Positions 25,848 through 35,878 of a DNA stretch of 64,000 bases are shown piece by piece. The stretch is from Polynucleobacter acidiphobus (GTDB taxonomy: Bacteria > Pseudomonadota > Gammaproteobacteria > Burkholderiales > Burkholderiaceae). Location: assembly GCF_003065385.1 (NCBI RefSeq), contig NZ_CP023277.1, positions 894,829 through 958,828 of the forward strand, in the 5' to 3' direction. The translations under genes were made by a program, and so were the position numbers. The notes beneath the pieces were generated by a model. It did not search any database. It saw only the letters and a list, made by a program, of their open reading frames with translations, and was not told the origin of the DNA. Numbering within the stretch: the first letter of the stretch is position 1; the number at the start of each line of letters is the position of its first letter.

Positions 25848-26912
25848 TTACTTCACTGACTTGGTTGACGATTTTGCAGGCAAGCGTTGGTAGCGATCAA
25901 CCGCAGCCTCGTGTTCTTTCAAGGATACAGAAAAATGACTACTGCCATTGCCCTTGGCAACAAAATAGAGTGCATTGGTGGGGGCGGGTTGCGCAGCGGC
26001 AATTAGCGATTCTTTAGAGGGTATTGCAATTGGGGTTGGAGGTAAGCCATAGCGCATATAGGTATTGTAGGGAGTATCGCGGCGTAAATCGGTTTTTCGA
26101 ATATTGCCATCAAATCGTGGGCCGATTCCATATATGACCGTGGGATCGGTTTGCAGCATCATGCCCTTTTTAAGCCGATTATGAAATACCCCAGAAATTA
26201 GTCCGCGCTCAGACGCTTGGCCGGTTTCCTTCTCAATAATCGAGGCGAGGATTAGTAATTGATATGGGTTCTTTAAAACCCGATCATTGGGCTGGCCCTG
26301 TACATAGAGATCCCATGCATTCGCTAATTGCTTTTGCATACCGGCATGGGCACGTTGATAAATACTCGAATCCAAATCATCCGGATCAAATACATAGGTA
26401 TCTGGAAATAACCACCCTTCTGCACTCGCCTGCGTTAGTCCTAAGAGCTTGGCGAGCTGGGCTTCGCTTAGCGTATTGGTTTGATGTATGAGTGCTGGGT
26501 GCGTATCAATCGCTGCCCGAACTTGCCAAATGGTCATACCAGGTATAAGCTTCACGACCTCGCGTACTCGATCCCCCCGAGCCATTTGCAGCAGTATGCG
26601 GCCTAAGCTTGCATTGGCTGGGAACTCATAAGTGCCGGGCTTTAATGATGATGCGACTCCAAGCGATCGAGCACCAATTTGGAAGACCAAGGCGGTCACC
26701 CCAATCCCCTGCTCTTGCAGCTGGCTTGCGATCTTTGAGACCCCTGATTTTGGTAACACCTTAAAGCGCGCAGCATTTGTTACGTCAGCCTGATTAACTA
26801 AAGTAGATTTGGATGGCACCACTCCCCATGTGAATAAGGCAAGGTAATAAAGGCAGATAATGCCGATGACCGATACCAGCCCAAGACCCAGTAACCGTTT
26901 ACTCAGAGCCAT
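25848..26912 (-). CDS. mltG: Endolytic murein transglycosylase MltG
   Basis: A 354-residue YceG-family enzyme with one N-terminal transmembrane helix ([21 protein letters not shown]). It cuts nascent glycan strands in the periplasm and so ends their polymerisation. Diagnostic segments are [25 protein letters not shown] with the catalytic Glu near residue 230, [26 protein letters not shown], and [14 protein letters not shown]. First gene of the tmk-holB-tatD operon. The ATG at 26912 is chosen over an in-frame TTG three codons earlier. Confidence 0.95.
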   Translation of the reverse strand: MALSKRLLGLGLVSVIGIICLYYLALFTWGVVPSKSTLVNQADVTNAARFKVLPKSGVSKIASQLQEQGIGVTALVFQIGARSLGVASSLKPGTYEFPANASLGRILLQMARGDRVREVVKLIPGMTIWQVRAAIDTHPALIHQTNTLSEAQLAKLLGLTQASAEGWLFPDTYVFDPDDLDSSIYQRAHAGMQKQLANAWDLYVQGQPNDRVLKNPYQLLILASIIEKETGQASERGLISGVFHNRLKKGMMLQTDPTVIYGIGPRFDGNIRKTDLRRDTPYNTYMRYGLPPTPIAIPSKESLIAAAQPAPTNALYFVAKGNGSSHFSVSLKEHEAAVDRYQRLPAKSSTKSVK

Positions 26913-27012
26913 GGCAAGCAATAAGGAATTTGATGACTTAGAAAGTTTTTACACATAGCGCTATGATAAAAGGCTAAGGAACTGACATGACCATCATCAA
27001 TCAGGCAACGCT

Positions 27013-27945
27013 ATGAACTCGCCCACCATTTGCCGCTTACCAGACTGGGGCTTGATTCTGGTTGAGGGACCGGATGCAAGTACTTTTTTGCAAGGTCAAT
27101 TAACGAATTCAGTGCTTGGGTTAAACACTGTCCCCTCCGGAGCCATTGCTCATGGAAGTTCAGCCGCCAGATTGACCGGATATTGCACAGCAAAGGGTCG
27201 CTTACTCGCCTCTGCATGGATTAGTTTGCATTCATCCCAAACGGCAACACAGTATGCATTATTTGTCTCACGCGATCTAGCAGCGGCATTTGCAAAACGA
27301 CTGAGCATGTTCGTTTTGCGCTCCAAGCTTACGATTCGTGACGTCAGCGAAGATTGGCCAGTGTATGGAGCTCTCAGTTCGATGGAGAACCTTCTGCCCC
27401 ACCTTCCTGCTGATGCAATTGCCTTGGCGATGCAAACGCCTGCCGACACAAATTCTGCGAAGCGGATTGTGTTTGCCTCCCAGATGACGGTCGATGCCCA
27501 ACTCAATTTAAGCGAGTGGAATGCAGTCGAAGTAGCCAGTGGCATTCCCCGAATTCTGGCGGCTACTCAGGATCAATTTGTTCCTCAAATGGTGAACCTG
27601 GAATCCGTGGGCGGGGTCGACTTTAAGAAGGGATGCTACCCGGGCCAAGAAGTCGTTGCTCGTAGCCAATATCGAGGGGCGATTAAGCGCCGCCTTTATT
27701 TGGCTAAAGCACAAATTCCGTCTGAGTCCTGCCCACCAGCAACCGAGATTTTTCATGAAGAGGACCCAGGCCAGCCAGCCGGAATGGTCGTGCTCTCAGC
27801 CCCCAATCCAAGTAACCCTGATTGGGTAGACCTTCAAATTGAATGCAAATCAGAGCTTGCCCAAAGCGGCAAACTTCACCTTGGTGACGCTAGCGGCCCC
27901 AGTCTGGAGCTTGGAACACTACCCTACTCCCTAATTGAGATTTAA
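27013..27945 (+). CDS. ygfZ: YgfZ-type folate-binding protein (iron-sulfur cluster maintenance)
   Basis: A 310-residue GcvT-like protein. The defining motif K-G-C-Y-P-G-Q-E is at residues 206-213 with Cys208, followed by VARSQYRGAIKRRLY. YgfZ uses tetrahydrofolate in repair or assembly of certain Fe-S enzymes and of tRNA-modifying MiaB. It diverges from mltG with a 100-bp gap. It runs into the NRDE gene after 17 bp. Confidence 0.93.
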   Translation: MNSPTICRLPDWGLILVEGPDASTFLQGQLTNSVLGLNTVPSGAIAHGSSAARLTGYCTAKGRLLASAWISLHSSQTATQYALFVSRDLAAAFAKRLSMFVLRSKLTIRDVSEDWPVYGALSSMENLLPHLPADAIALAMQTPADTNSAKRIVFASQMTVDAQLNLSEWNAVEVASGIPRILAATQDQFVPQMVNLESVGGVDFKKGCYPGQEVVARSQYRGAIKRRLYLAKAQIPSESCPPATEIFHEEDPGQPAGMVVLSAPNPSNPDWVDLQIECKSELAQSGKLHLGDASGPSLELGTLPYSLIEI

Positions 27946-27962
27946 TCAGGCATAGTATTGGT

Positions 27963-28820
27963 ATGTGCCTCATATTATTTGCCTGGAAATCGCACCCAAA
28001 GTACCCGTTGGTGGTAGCCGCCAATCGGGATGAGTTCTATGATCGCAATACCACCGGCATCGCTTGGTGGCCTGAGCATCCCGACGTATTGGCTGGCCGT
28101 GATCACGCTGATGTGATTGGTAGTCCTGGCACCTGGTTAGGACTCAATCAGCAGGGGCGTTTTTCAGCGCTTACGAACGTACGCTCACCCAGTGAGAAAA
28201 AACCCGATGCGAGAACGCGAGGCGAGCTACCCTATTTGTATTTAACGAGCCCTGATAAACCCAACCACTTTATTGAGAAGCACAGTAAGCGCTTCGATCA
28301 GTACAACGGTTTTAATTTACTGATGGCCGATCTGAGTGATCCGAGTGACGCTCAAATGCATTGGGTGAGTAATCGTGTGGTGATGGGTAAATCCGTGCGC
28401 CCGCGCAAAACATTTCCAAGTCAACCTTTAACGCCCGGCGTCTATGGTCTATCGAATGCCATGCTTGATACACCGTGGCCCAAGGTGAACCACCGCATTG
28501 CCGCATTCGCCCAAACTCTCGCAATGGATGGTGGCAGCTTAAAAAATGCCGATGCCTATCTCCATTTATTGGCAGATGACCATCAGGCCCCAGAACGTGA
28601 GCTTCCGAGCACCGGCGTTAGTCTGGAATGGGAGAAAGCACTCTCCTCGGCTTTTATTCGGACCGAACATTACGGCACGCGCTCGAGCACGGTATTGCGA
28701 GTTCGCAACGATGGTAACTATGAGATGGTGGAGCGGCGCTTTGATGCTAACGGCGTGATTGCCCACGACGTAATTACCGGTAGCTTAATTGGCTCTGCCT
28801 GGGCCAATTACTCAGTGTAA
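27963..28820 (+). CDS. NRDE/TANGO2-family protein
   Basis: A 285-residue NRDE-family protein (transport and Golgi organisation 2 homologue). It starts MCLILFAWKSHP with Cys2, a possible N-terminal nucleophile after Met removal, and has the name-giving motif AANRDEFYDR near residues 20-29, then GTWLGLNQQGRFSALTNVR near 58. The bacterial function is not settled. It lies between ygfZ and selO with short gaps (17 and 2 bp). Confidence 0.9.
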   Translation: MCLILFAWKSHPKYPLVVAANRDEFYDRNTTGIAWWPEHPDVLAGRDHADVIGSPGTWLGLNQQGRFSALTNVRSPSEKKPDARTRGELPYLYLTSPDKPNHFIEKHSKRFDQYNGFNLLMADLSDPSDAQMHWVSNRVVMGKSVRPRKTFPSQPLTPGVYGLSNAMLDTPWPKVNHRIAAFAQTLAMDGGSLKNADAYLHLLADDHQAPERELPSTGVSLEWEKALSSAFIRTEHYGTRSSTVLRVRNDGNYEMVERRFDANGVIAHDVITGSLIGSAWANYSV

Positions 28821-28822
28821 CA

Positions 28823-30289
28823 ATGGCTTTTCCCCTTCAGGGTGACGATACCTGCCAATCGATTACACCCACACCCCTACCAGAGCCCTATTGGGTGGGA
28901 TTCTCACCCTCCCTTGGGCAAGAGCTCGGTATCGCCCTCAATGAATCCAAGCTCCCTGCTGACCCACTTTGGTTAAGCGTCTTAAGTGGCAATGCATTAG
29001 CTAGCAAGGAACATGTTTTCTCCAATCCAATCGCTACAGCGTACAGCGGTCACCAATTTGGTATCTGGGCTGACCAACTGGGCGATGGTCGCGCCATTCT
29101 CTTGGGCGACATTGGCCCCTATGAGATTCAATTAAAAGGTTCGGGGATCACCCGCTATTCGCGCATGGGTGATGGTCGAGCGGTATTACGTTCATCCATC
29201 CGTGAATTTTTGGGTAGTGAGGCCATGCATGCTCTTGGCGTACCAACCAGTCGGGCACTGGCGGTGACGGGATCTAAAAAGCCAGTGATGCGCGAGACCC
29301 TTGAAACAGCCGCGGTCTGTACCCGCCTAGCCCCCAGCTTTCTGCGCGTAGGTCATTTTGAGCACTATGCGGCTGCGCGCCAAACCGAGCATCTCCAGCA
29401 ATTAGCCGAGTATCTGCTCAATATCCATTACCAAGAGTGCTGGGATAGTGACGATCCCTACCTTTCACTATTCTCAGCAATTAGCCGTCGTAGTGCCGAG
29501 CTGGTGGCACATTGGCAATCCGTGGGTTTTTGCCATGGGGTTCTCAATAGTGACAACATTAGTGTTTTAGGTCTTACCATCGATTACGGCCCCTTTGGAA
29601 TGATGGATCGCTTTCAAATGGATCACATCTGCAACCACAGTGATTCGCAAGGAAGGTATGCCTATCATCGCCAACCACAAATCATGCATTGGAATATGGC
29701 GTGCTTGGCAGGTGGTATGTTGCCTTTATTGGAGAAGAAGTATTCAACCGAAGAGGCCCAACAGAAATTACAAACTGCGCTCGAGCAATTTCCGACCCAA
29801 TACCGTGAAGCCTGGTTACGACGCTTTCGAGCAAAGCTGGGTTTAATGGATGAGCATGCCAATGATTTCGCATTGATTGAGAACTTATTACAACTCATGC
29901 ATCAGAATCGAGTGGATTTTACAAACACATTCCGTCTTTTTGCTCAGGTTCAATCGCATGCCGATGATCAAACCAATCCATTACGCGATCACTTCATTGA
30001 CCGCCAAGGGTTCGATCAATGGATGCAATCCTACTTGGATCGACTAAAACTTGAACGGCTGTCTGATCTTGATCGACAGAGTGCCATTCTCAATACCAAT
30101 CCGAAATTTATTTTGCGTAATTACTTGGCACAGCGCGCCATCGAACTGGCCCAGCAGGATGATTTTTCTGAAGTCCAAAAACTCCTCCAGATCCTTGAAA
30201 ATCCGTTTGCAGAGCAAGCTGAACATGAGGCTTACTCGGCCCCTCCTCCCAAAGAGCTAGAGGATATTGTCCTTAGCTGCTCCTCTTAA
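28823..30289 (+). CDS. selO: Protein adenylyltransferase SelO
   Basis: A 488-residue YdiU/UPF0061 pseudokinase that AMPylates Ser, Thr and Tyr residues. Motifs include YSGHQFGIWADQLGDGRA near 72, LKGSGITRYSRMGDGRAVLRSSIREFL read in part near 110, and HGVLNSDNISVLGLTIDYGPFGMMD in part near 238. The C-terminus ends LSCSS with a conserved Cys that is selenocysteine in some homologues; here it is encoded as an ordinary Cys codon. It precedes msrB, which fits its reported role in redox stress. Confidence 0.95.
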   Translation: MAFPLQGDDTCQSITPTPLPEPYWVGFSPSLGQELGIALNESKLPADPLWLSVLSGNALASKEHVFSNPIATAYSGHQFGIWADQLGDGRAILLGDIGPYEIQLKGSGITRYSRMGDGRAVLRSSIREFLGSEAMHALGVPTSRALAVTGSKKPVMRETLETAAVCTRLAPSFLRVGHFEHYAAARQTEHLQQLAEYLLNIHYQECWDSDDPYLSLFSAISRRSAELVAHWQSVGFCHGVLNSDNISVLGLTIDYGPFGMMDRFQMDHICNHSDSQGRYAYHRQPQIMHWNMACLAGGMLPLLEKKYSTEEAQQKLQTALEQFPTQYREAWLRRFRAKLGLMDEHANDFALIENLLQLMHQNRVDFTNTFRLFAQVQSHADDQTNPLRDHFIDRQGFDQWMQSYLDRLKLERLSDLDRQSAILNTNPKFILRNYLAQRAIELAQQDDFSEVQKLLQILENPFAEQAEHEAYSAPPPKELEDIVLSCSS

Positions 30290-30310
30290 TCCTTCTTTAC
30301 AATCCAAGCT

Positions 30311-30721
30311 ATGAGCAAAAGTGATGAGCAATACCGTCAAGAGTTATCTGACATTGAGTATCGGGTAACGCGCCAAGCGGCAACCGAACCACCCTTCTCG
30401 GGTCGCTACTGGGATCATTGGGAAAATGGCCTGTACCATTGTGTCTGTTGTGGCACGCCGTTATTTGTATCCAGTACCAAATTTGATGCGGGTTGCGGTT
30501 GGCCAAGTTATCACAGCCCCGCCAATCCTCAAGTGATTAGTGAGCATCGGGATTTGACCCACGGCATGATCCGAACCGAGGTGCGTTGCTCTAACTGCGA
30601 TGCCCATCTCGGCCACGTCTTTGAAGACGGTCCCCAACCCACAGGTCTGCGCTACTGTATCAATTCTGCGTCATTGCGCTTTGAGCCGAGTCCTAACGCC
30701 ACCCCCAAGCAATCCTCATGA
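30311..30721 (+). CDS. msrB: Peptide-methionine (R)-S-oxide reductase
   Basis: A 136-residue MsrB. Two CxxC pairs (CVCC near 42, CSNC near 93) bind zinc; [23 protein letters not shown] and the catalytic Cys in [11 protein letters not shown] are all present. It repairs methionine-R-sulfoxide in the cytoplasm. It overlaps the next gene by 4 bp (ATGA) and follows selO, and complements the periplasmic MsrPQ system encoded at 37-39 kb. Confidence 0.96.
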   Translation: MSKSDEQYRQELSDIEYRVTRQAATEPPFSGRYWDHWENGLYHCVCCGTPLFVSSTKFDAGCGWPSYHSPANPQVISEHRDLTHGMIRTEVRCSNCDAHLGHVFEDGPQPTGLRYCINSASLRFEPSPNATPKQSS

Positions 30722-31269
30722 AAAAATTTCTCTTTGACCTATTCCCGGTCATCCTCTTCTTTGCCGCATTCAAACTTGCCGATATCTACGTAGCAACCAT
30801 CGTGGCGATCATTGCAACTATTGCCCAAATTGTGTGGCTTTATCTGCGACGGCAAAAAATTGAGGGTATGCAGTGGGCTAGCTTGGTGCTCATTGTTGTC
30901 TTTGGTGGCCTCACCATACTGTTAAAAGATAAAACCTTTATCCAGTGGAAGCCGACCGTCTTATATTGGTTGTTTGCAGCGGTACTCTTCTTTAGTGCCC
31001 AGTTCTTTAAGAAAAATTGGATTGAGAGTCTGATGGGAAAGCAAGTAACCTTGAAACCCGGCAGTCCACGTTCAATCTGGATTAAGCTCAATCATGCCTG
31101 GGCGGCATTCTTCTTCTTCATGGGTGTTCTTAATCTTTATGTCGCTTATACCTTTTCTGAGGATGTGTGGGTGAACTTCAAGCTCTTTGGCGGCATTGGT
31201 TTGCTTATTCTTTTCATCATTGCCCAAGGCTTATGGTTAAGTCGCCATATGGAGACCGATGAGGCATGA
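30718..31269 (+). CDS. yciB: Inner membrane protein YciB (septation protein A)
   Basis: A 183-residue IspZ-family protein with about five transmembrane segments, starting [27 protein letters not shown], shortened here to its first half for the call. ARG/LYS-poor loops and [27 protein letters not shown] near residue 105 are typical of the family. It is involved in envelope synthesis and cell division. It overlaps both msrB and the BolA gene by 4 bp. Confidence 0.93.
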   Translation: MKKFLFDLFPVILFFAAFKLADIYVATIVAIIATIAQIVWLYLRRQKIEGMQWASLVLIVVFGGLTILLKDKTFIQWKPTVLYWLFAAVLFFSAQFFKKNWIESLMGKQVTLKPGSPRSIWIKLNHAWAAFFFFMGVLNLYVAYTFSEDVWVNFKLFGGIGLLILFIIAQGLWLSRHMETDEA

Positions 31270-31544
31270 TGACCAATCAAGAACGCATTGCTGCATTTCA
31301 GGATCGCTTACAAAAGCAACTCCAGCCAACTCAGCTTGTGATTGACGATGAGAGTCATTTGCACGCTGGTCATGCGGGTGCCGCCGGAGGTGCGGGTCAC
31401 TTTCGGATCACGATTACTACGCAGGCATTTACGGGCCTTAACAGCGTGGCACGTCACCGCTTAGTGTATGGCGCATTGAAAGAGTTCATGCCACACGAGA
31501 TTCACGCCCTTGCGATTCATGCACTTGCACCAAATGAGTCATAA
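31266..31544 (+). CDS. bolA: BolA-family protein
   Basis: A 92-residue BolA protein, a partner of monothiol glutaredoxins in Fe-S trafficking and stress response. Seen are the N-terminal helix RIAAFQDRLQKQL, the loop SHLHAGHAGAAGGAGHFRI with His residues that may bind a cluster, and the helix-turn segment LNSVARHRLVYGALKEFM, then EIHALAIHAL. It is translationally coupled to yciB (ATGATG overlap). Confidence 0.93.
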   Translation: MMTNQERIAAFQDRLQKQLQPTQLVIDDESHLHAGHAGAAGGAGHFRITITTQAFTGLNSVARHRLVYGALKEFMPHEIHALAIHALAPNES

Positions 31545-31572
31545 TTCTTCTTTTAGCCTTTTGATCCTTTAT

Positions 31573-32364
31573 ATGCACCTGACCAAAAAAATAATCCTCG
31601 CCTGCTCCATCGGCTTCATGAGCACCTCTGTAATGGCTCAAAATGCTGCGATTGTGAACGGCAAGCCCATCCCCAAGGCACAGCTTGATCGCCTCATTAA
31701 AAATTCAGGGCAATCCGCAACCGATCCAAAGATTCGTGAGCAAGGCCGTGAACTCCTCATTACCCGCGAACTGATTATTCAGGAATCGGATAAGCGTGGC
31801 GTTAGTCAAAAGGATGATGTCAAGGACCAAATTGAGCAAGCGCGTTTAGGCGTATTGGTGGCAGCCCTGTTTGATGATTACATTGATAAAGGCGGCATTA
31901 CCGAAGAAGATTACAAAACGGCATACGACTCCATTAAGAGTCAATTTGGCGGTAAAGAATATAAAGTACGTCACATCTTGGTAGAAAAAGAAGCGGATGC
32001 CAAAGCTCTCATTGCCAAGATCAAAGCCGGTGCAAAGTTTGGGGATCTGGCTAAGGCCAACTCTAAAGATCCCGGCTCTGCTCCTGAAGGTGGAGAGCTT
32101 GGTTGGGTAAGCGATAAGGCGCTAGTCCCTGAGTTCTCTAAGGCAATGACCTCATTACAAAAAGGGCAGATGACCGATAAGCCGGTGAAGACTCAATTTG
32201 GCTGGCATATTATTCAGCTCGAAGACGTGCGTGATGTGAAGCTACCCCCGATGGCTGAAATCAAGGAACAGTTAAAGACCATGCTGATGCAAGATCAGGC
32301 CTGGCAAAAGGCTAAGTTCTCTGAAATGATGAAGAAGATTCGCGAGAGAGCCCGGATTGAGTAA
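31573..32364 (+). CDS. Periplasmic parvulin-type peptidyl-prolyl isomerase
   Basis: A 263-residue SurA/PrsA-like foldase. The signal peptide is [22 protein letters not shown], after which an N-terminal chaperone region ([16 protein letters not shown]) and a single parvulin domain follow ([14 protein letters not shown] near 131, [16 protein letters not shown] near 172, [13 protein letters not shown] near 210). It assists folding of exported proteins. Start taken at ATG 31573, as the longer open frame would bury the signal peptide and overlap bolA. Confidence 0.92.
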   Translation: MHLTKKIILACSIGFMSTSVMAQNAAIVNGKPIPKAQLDRLIKNSGQSATDPKIREQGRELLITRELIIQESDKRGVSQKDDVKDQIEQARLGVLVAALFDDYIDKGGITEEDYKTAYDSIKSQFGGKEYKVRHILVEKEADAKALIAKIKAGAKFGDLAKANSKDPGSAPEGGELGWVSDKALVPEFSKAMTSLQKGQMTDKPVKTQFGWHIIQLEDVRDVKLPPMAEIKEQLKTMLMQDQAWQKAKFSEMMKKIRERARIE

Positions 32365-32365
32365 G

Positions 32366-32749
32366 ATGATTTTGCACACCATGCTGCGTGTGGGCGACAT
32401 TGCCCGCTCGGTTGATTTCTACACCCGCGTATTAGGCATGAACTTATTGCGCACGACCAATCGCGAGGAGCAAAAGTACTCTCTCGCCTTTGTAGGATTT
32501 GGGCGTGGTAATGAGGATGGGCAGGCAGAAATTGAGCTCACCTATAACTACGGTGTGAGCACGTATGACCACGGTAGCGCATACGGTCATATCGCAATCG
32601 CTGTCCCCGATGTTTACAAGGCATGTGAGGATATTGCTGCTGCTGGAGGCACGATTACTCGTCCTGCCGGCCCAGTTCAGGGTGGCAAAACCTTAATTGC
32701 CTTCATCACCGACCCCGATGGATACAAGATCGAACTGATTCAACGCTGA
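32366..32749 (+). CDS. gloA: Lactoylglutathione lyase (glyoxalase I)
   Basis: A 127-residue glyoxalase I that converts the methylglyoxal-glutathione hemithioacetal to lactoylglutathione. Metal ligands are in ILHTMLRV (His), EIELTYN (Glu), YGHIAIAV (His) and YKIELIQ (Glu), the H-E-H-E set. Start at ATG 32366, one base after the preceding stop; an in-frame TTG lies 9 bp earlier. Confidence 0.94.
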   Translation: MILHTMLRVGDIARSVDFYTRVLGMNLLRTTNREEQKYSLAFVGFGRGNEDGQAEIELTYNYGVSTYDHGSAYGHIAIAVPDVYKACEDIAAAGGTITRPAGPVQGGKTLIAFITDPDGYKIELIQR

Positions 32750-32772
32750 TTGGATGCACTTGGCTGATTTAT

Positions 32773-33966
32773 ATGCAAGCTAGGTATGAGGTTCGGGTTC
32801 TAAATCAAATTTCGGATGTTCCCCGGCAGGCATGGGACTCAATCTTGCCACCCTCAGCCGGCCCCTTCATGCAGTATTCATTTCTTAGTCTTTTGGAGAA
32901 AACTGGTTGTGTGAGTGCAGAAACGGGATGGCAGCCATCGCATCTGGCGCTCTATGAAGCTGGTGGTGACACGCTTCTTGGCATATTGCCTCTCTATCTC
33001 AAAACTCACTCCTATGGAGAATATGTCTTTGATTGGTCCTGGGCCGAGGCCTATACCCAAGCAGGGCTTCCCTATTTTCCAAAAGCACTTAGTGCCATCC
33101 CATTTACTCCGGTTACCTCTTCGCGCTTGTTGGCTCGATCCACTGAGCATCAAGAAGCACTAGTCACTGGTTTAAAACAATTGCTTGGCGAGCTAAATCT
33201 ATCCTCTGCCCACCTTCTTTTTCCTGTCGAAGAGGAGGCAAAGCTTCTTAGTGAGGCGGGATTCTTAAAGCGTGAGTCGGTCCAGTTTCATTGGCATAAC
33301 CATGACTACAGCGATTTTGAGTCCTTTCTATCAACCCTCACCATGAAACGCCGCAAGAATATCAAGCGCGAACGTAAGCAAGTTCAAAGTGCGGGCATTA
33401 CCTTTGAACCCCTTCCTGGAGAATCGGTCACCGAGGAAGATGTTTTGTTCTTCTATCGCTGCTATCGCAATACCTATCAGAACCACTACTCGACTCCTTA
33501 CCTGAATCAACTCTTTTTTCAGGAGTGGGTGCAGGAGATGCCCCGCAATCTTCATTTGATTGTGGCAAAGCGCGAAGGTCAAGCGATCGCAAGCGCCCTA
33601 TTGGTAATTGATCGTGAGTTGAGTAAAGCCTATGGTCGGTATTGGGGGTGTATTGAGCAACACCCCTGTCTGCATTTTGAGACCGCGTTCTATCAGGCGA
33701 TTGAGTATTGCATCCGCGAGGGAATCCAAACTCTGGAAGGCGGTGCGCAAGGTGAGCATAAGATGGCACGGGGGTTTATGCCAACAAGCGTCTCGTCTTA
33801 CCACCATCTGAGTGATCCACGCTTTGCTGCTGCAGTGGCACGATTTCTGGAGCGTGAGCGTCAAGGGATTGGCGTATATCTTGATGAGTTAGCTGAACAT
33901 AGCCCCTTGCGCCAGAACTCTGATTCAAGTGGCTTCGGCAAAATTGAACTCGATGCATTAAAGTAA
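32773..33966 (+). CDS. GNAT-superfamily / COG3146 (DUF482) acyltransferase-like protein
   Basis: A 397-residue protein of the family annotated as peptidoglycan-biosynthesis or GNAT-like acyltransferase (DUF482). Typical are AGPFMQYSFLSLLEKTGCV near residue 29, FDWSWAEAY near 86, a basic stretch TMKRRKNIKRERKQ near 190-203, and GAQGEHKMARGFMP near 326. The substrate is unknown. It is followed after 3 bp by a DUF1289 gene. Confidence 0.88.
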   Translation: MQARYEVRVLNQISDVPRQAWDSILPPSAGPFMQYSFLSLLEKTGCVSAETGWQPSHLALYEAGGDTLLGILPLYLKTHSYGEYVFDWSWAEAYTQAGLPYFPKALSAIPFTPVTSSRLLARSTEHQEALVTGLKQLLGELNLSSAHLLFPVEEEAKLLSEAGFLKRESVQFHWHNHDYSDFESFLSTLTMKRRKNIKRERKQVQSAGITFEPLPGESVTEEDVLFFYRCYRNTYQNHYSTPYLNQLFFQEWVQEMPRNLHLIVAKREGQAIASALLVIDRELSKAYGRYWGCIEQHPCLHFETAFYQAIEYCIREGIQTLEGGAQGEHKMARGFMPTSVSSYHHLSDPRFAAAVARFLERERQGIGVYLDELAEHSPLRQNSDSSGFGKIELDALK

Positions 33967-33969
33967 GGC

Positions 33970-34203
33970 ATGAGCTCAATCAATAACGGTGCTAATTCTT
34001 TAGGAATCGGAGATGGCGATTCTGACTCCCCGTGCATTGGGATCTGCTCAACCCTCTTTGATGAAATCTGCAAAGGCTGTGGCCGCACTGCCTTAGAAGT
34101 CAGCAACTGGGTCTTTATGAGCCCTGAGGAGAAGCAATCTGTCTGGACTCGCATTCAGGCAGAGGGTACTGCCATGCGATTTACCCGCGAGCAAAAATCT
34201 TAA
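33970..34203 (+). CDS. DUF1289 protein
   Basis: A 77-residue protein with the DUF1289 Cys motif [21 protein letters not shown] (residues 18-37, four Cys, probable metal site), then [13 protein letters not shown]. The function is unknown. It is co-directional with the acyltransferase gene. Its stop codon shares bases with the stop of the convergent ABC-F gene. Confidence 0.9.
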   Translation: MSSINNGANSLGIGDGDSDSPCIGICSTLFDEICKGCGRTALEVSNWVFMSPEEKQSVWTRIQAEGTAMRFTREQKS

Positions 34204-35807
34204 CCCGCAAGCTCCTGGCTGCGCAAATACTCCTCGTACGTTCCTGAATAATCATTGATCGTGCCGTCCGGCTTGATCTCCAGAATTCGGTTCGCTAGCG
34301 CCGAGACAAACTCGCGGTCATGGGAGACAAAAATCAGAGTACCATCAAATTTCTCGAGAGCGATTTGTAAACTCTCAATCGATTCCATATCCATATGATT
34401 AGTTGGCTCATCCATTGCGAGCACATTATGCTTTTGAAGCATCAACTTACCCCAAATCATACGCCCCTTCTCACCGCCCGAAACCACTTTCACCGATTTA
34501 CCAATCTCATCGCCTGAGAACAGAAGACGCCCGAGAATGCCACGCACAACCTGATCGTCATCACCTGGTTTGCGCCATTGGGTCATCCACTCAATGAGGT
34601 TCTCATCGGTTGGGAAGCATTCGCTGGTATCCTGCGGCATCACACCCACATTGGCGTTCTCAGCCCACTTCACATCCCCAGTATCCGCCGCAATCCCATC
34701 AAAGCGTTTACTCAGAATGGTTTTGAGCAAGGTGGTCTTACCAGCCCCATTCTGGCCAATAATGGCGATTTTCTCACCCGGACGAATCGCAATCTTGAAG
34801 TTCTTAAAGATCACCCGATCAAACTGTTTGGTTAGTGCATTGCACTCAACCGCCATATTGTGTAACTTCTTCTCGGTTTCAAACCGAATAAATGGGTTCT
34901 GGCGCGATGACGGCTTAATATCAATCAGTTCAATCTTTTCAAGTTGGCGCTGGCGTGAGGTTGCCTGTCTGGCCTTTGAGGCATTAGCTGAGAAGCGACT
35001 CACGAATGCTTGAAGTTCAGCCATCTTCTCTTTGGCCTTGGCATTAGCCGCCATTTGCTGGGCACGCGCCTGGGTCGATGCCAACATATAGGAATCGTAG
35101 TTCCCGGGATAGACCTTTAGCGTACCGTAATCCATATCGGCCATATGCGTGCACACTTCATTTAGGAAATGGCGATCATGCGAGATGATGATCATGGTGC
35201 TATTGCGTTGATTCAGGATTTCTTCGAGCCAATGAATCGAATGAATGTCCAAGTTATTGGTTGGCTCATCAAGCAGCAAGACATCTGGATCTGAGAATAA
35301 GGCCTGAGCAAGCAAGACGCGCAATTTCCAGCCCGGTGCAATATTACTCATCGGGCCATTGTGTTGTTCTAGTGGAATGCCAATGCCAAGCAGTAGTTCG
35401 CCAGCGCGTGCTTCAGCGGTGTAGCCACCAAACTCTGCGTACTTGGCTTCGAGCTCGGCTGCGCGCATATAGTCTTCATCGGTCGCATCGGGGTTGGCAT
35501 AAATGGCATCGCGCTCTGCCGCGGCTTGCCACATTTCTGCATGACCCATCATCACCACATCGAGTACACGAATATCTTCATAGGCAAATTGATCTTGACG
35601 CAACTTTCCTAAACGAATATTGGGTTCAAGGCTGACATTACCCGCTGATGGCTCCAACTCCCCACCAAGGATTTTCATAAAGGTTGATTTACCACAACCA
35701 TTGGCGCCAATTAAGCCGTAGCGATTGCCGCCACCAAACTTGACCGAGATGTTTTCAAACAGGGGTTTTGCCCCAAACTGCATGGTGATATTAGACGCGT
35801 TTAACAC
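34200..35807 (-). CDS. ABC-F family ATPase (YbiT-like translation factor)
   Basis: A 535-residue protein with two ATPase domains and no membrane segment. Walker A motifs are GANGCGKST near residue 34 and GQNGAGKTT near 353; Walker B motifs are [11 protein letters not shown] and [11 protein letters not shown]. The first signature is the degenerate [12 protein letters not shown] found in YbiT, the second is VSGGEKGRM. The linker between domains holds basic arginine-rich helices ([17 protein letters not shown]). ABC-F proteins act on the ribosome. Its promoter lies between 35807 and the GGT gene. Confidence 0.93.
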   Translation of the reverse strand: MLNASNITMQFGAKPLFENISVKFGGGNRYGLIGANGCGKSTFMKILGGELEPSAGNVSLEPNIRLGKLRQDQFAYEDIRVLDVVMMGHAEMWQAAAERDAIYANPDATDEDYMRAAELEAKYAEFGGYTAEARAGELLLGIGIPLEQHNGPMSNIAPGWKLRVLLAQALFSDPDVLLLDEPTNNLDIHSIHWLEEILNQRNSTMIIISHDRHFLNEVCTHMADMDYGTLKVYPGNYDSYMLASTQARAQQMAANAKAKEKMAELQAFVSRFSANASKARQATSRQRQLEKIELIDIKPSSRQNPFIRFETEKKLHNMAVECNALTKQFDRVIFKNFKIAIRPGEKIAIIGQNGAGKTTLLKTILSKRFDGIAADTGDVKWAENANVGVMPQDTSECFPTDENLIEWMTQWRKPGDDDQVVRGILGRLLFSGDEIGKSVKVVSGGEKGRMIWGKLMLQKHNVLAMDEPTNHMDMESIESLQIALEKFDGTLIFVSHDREFVSALANRILEIKPDGTINDYSGTYEEYLRSQELAG

Positions 35808-35878
35808 AAGAACTTTCTCAATAATGATGCCGTGCTGGCAAAGCTCATTATTTTAACGGTCTTCCATGCCAGTGATGC

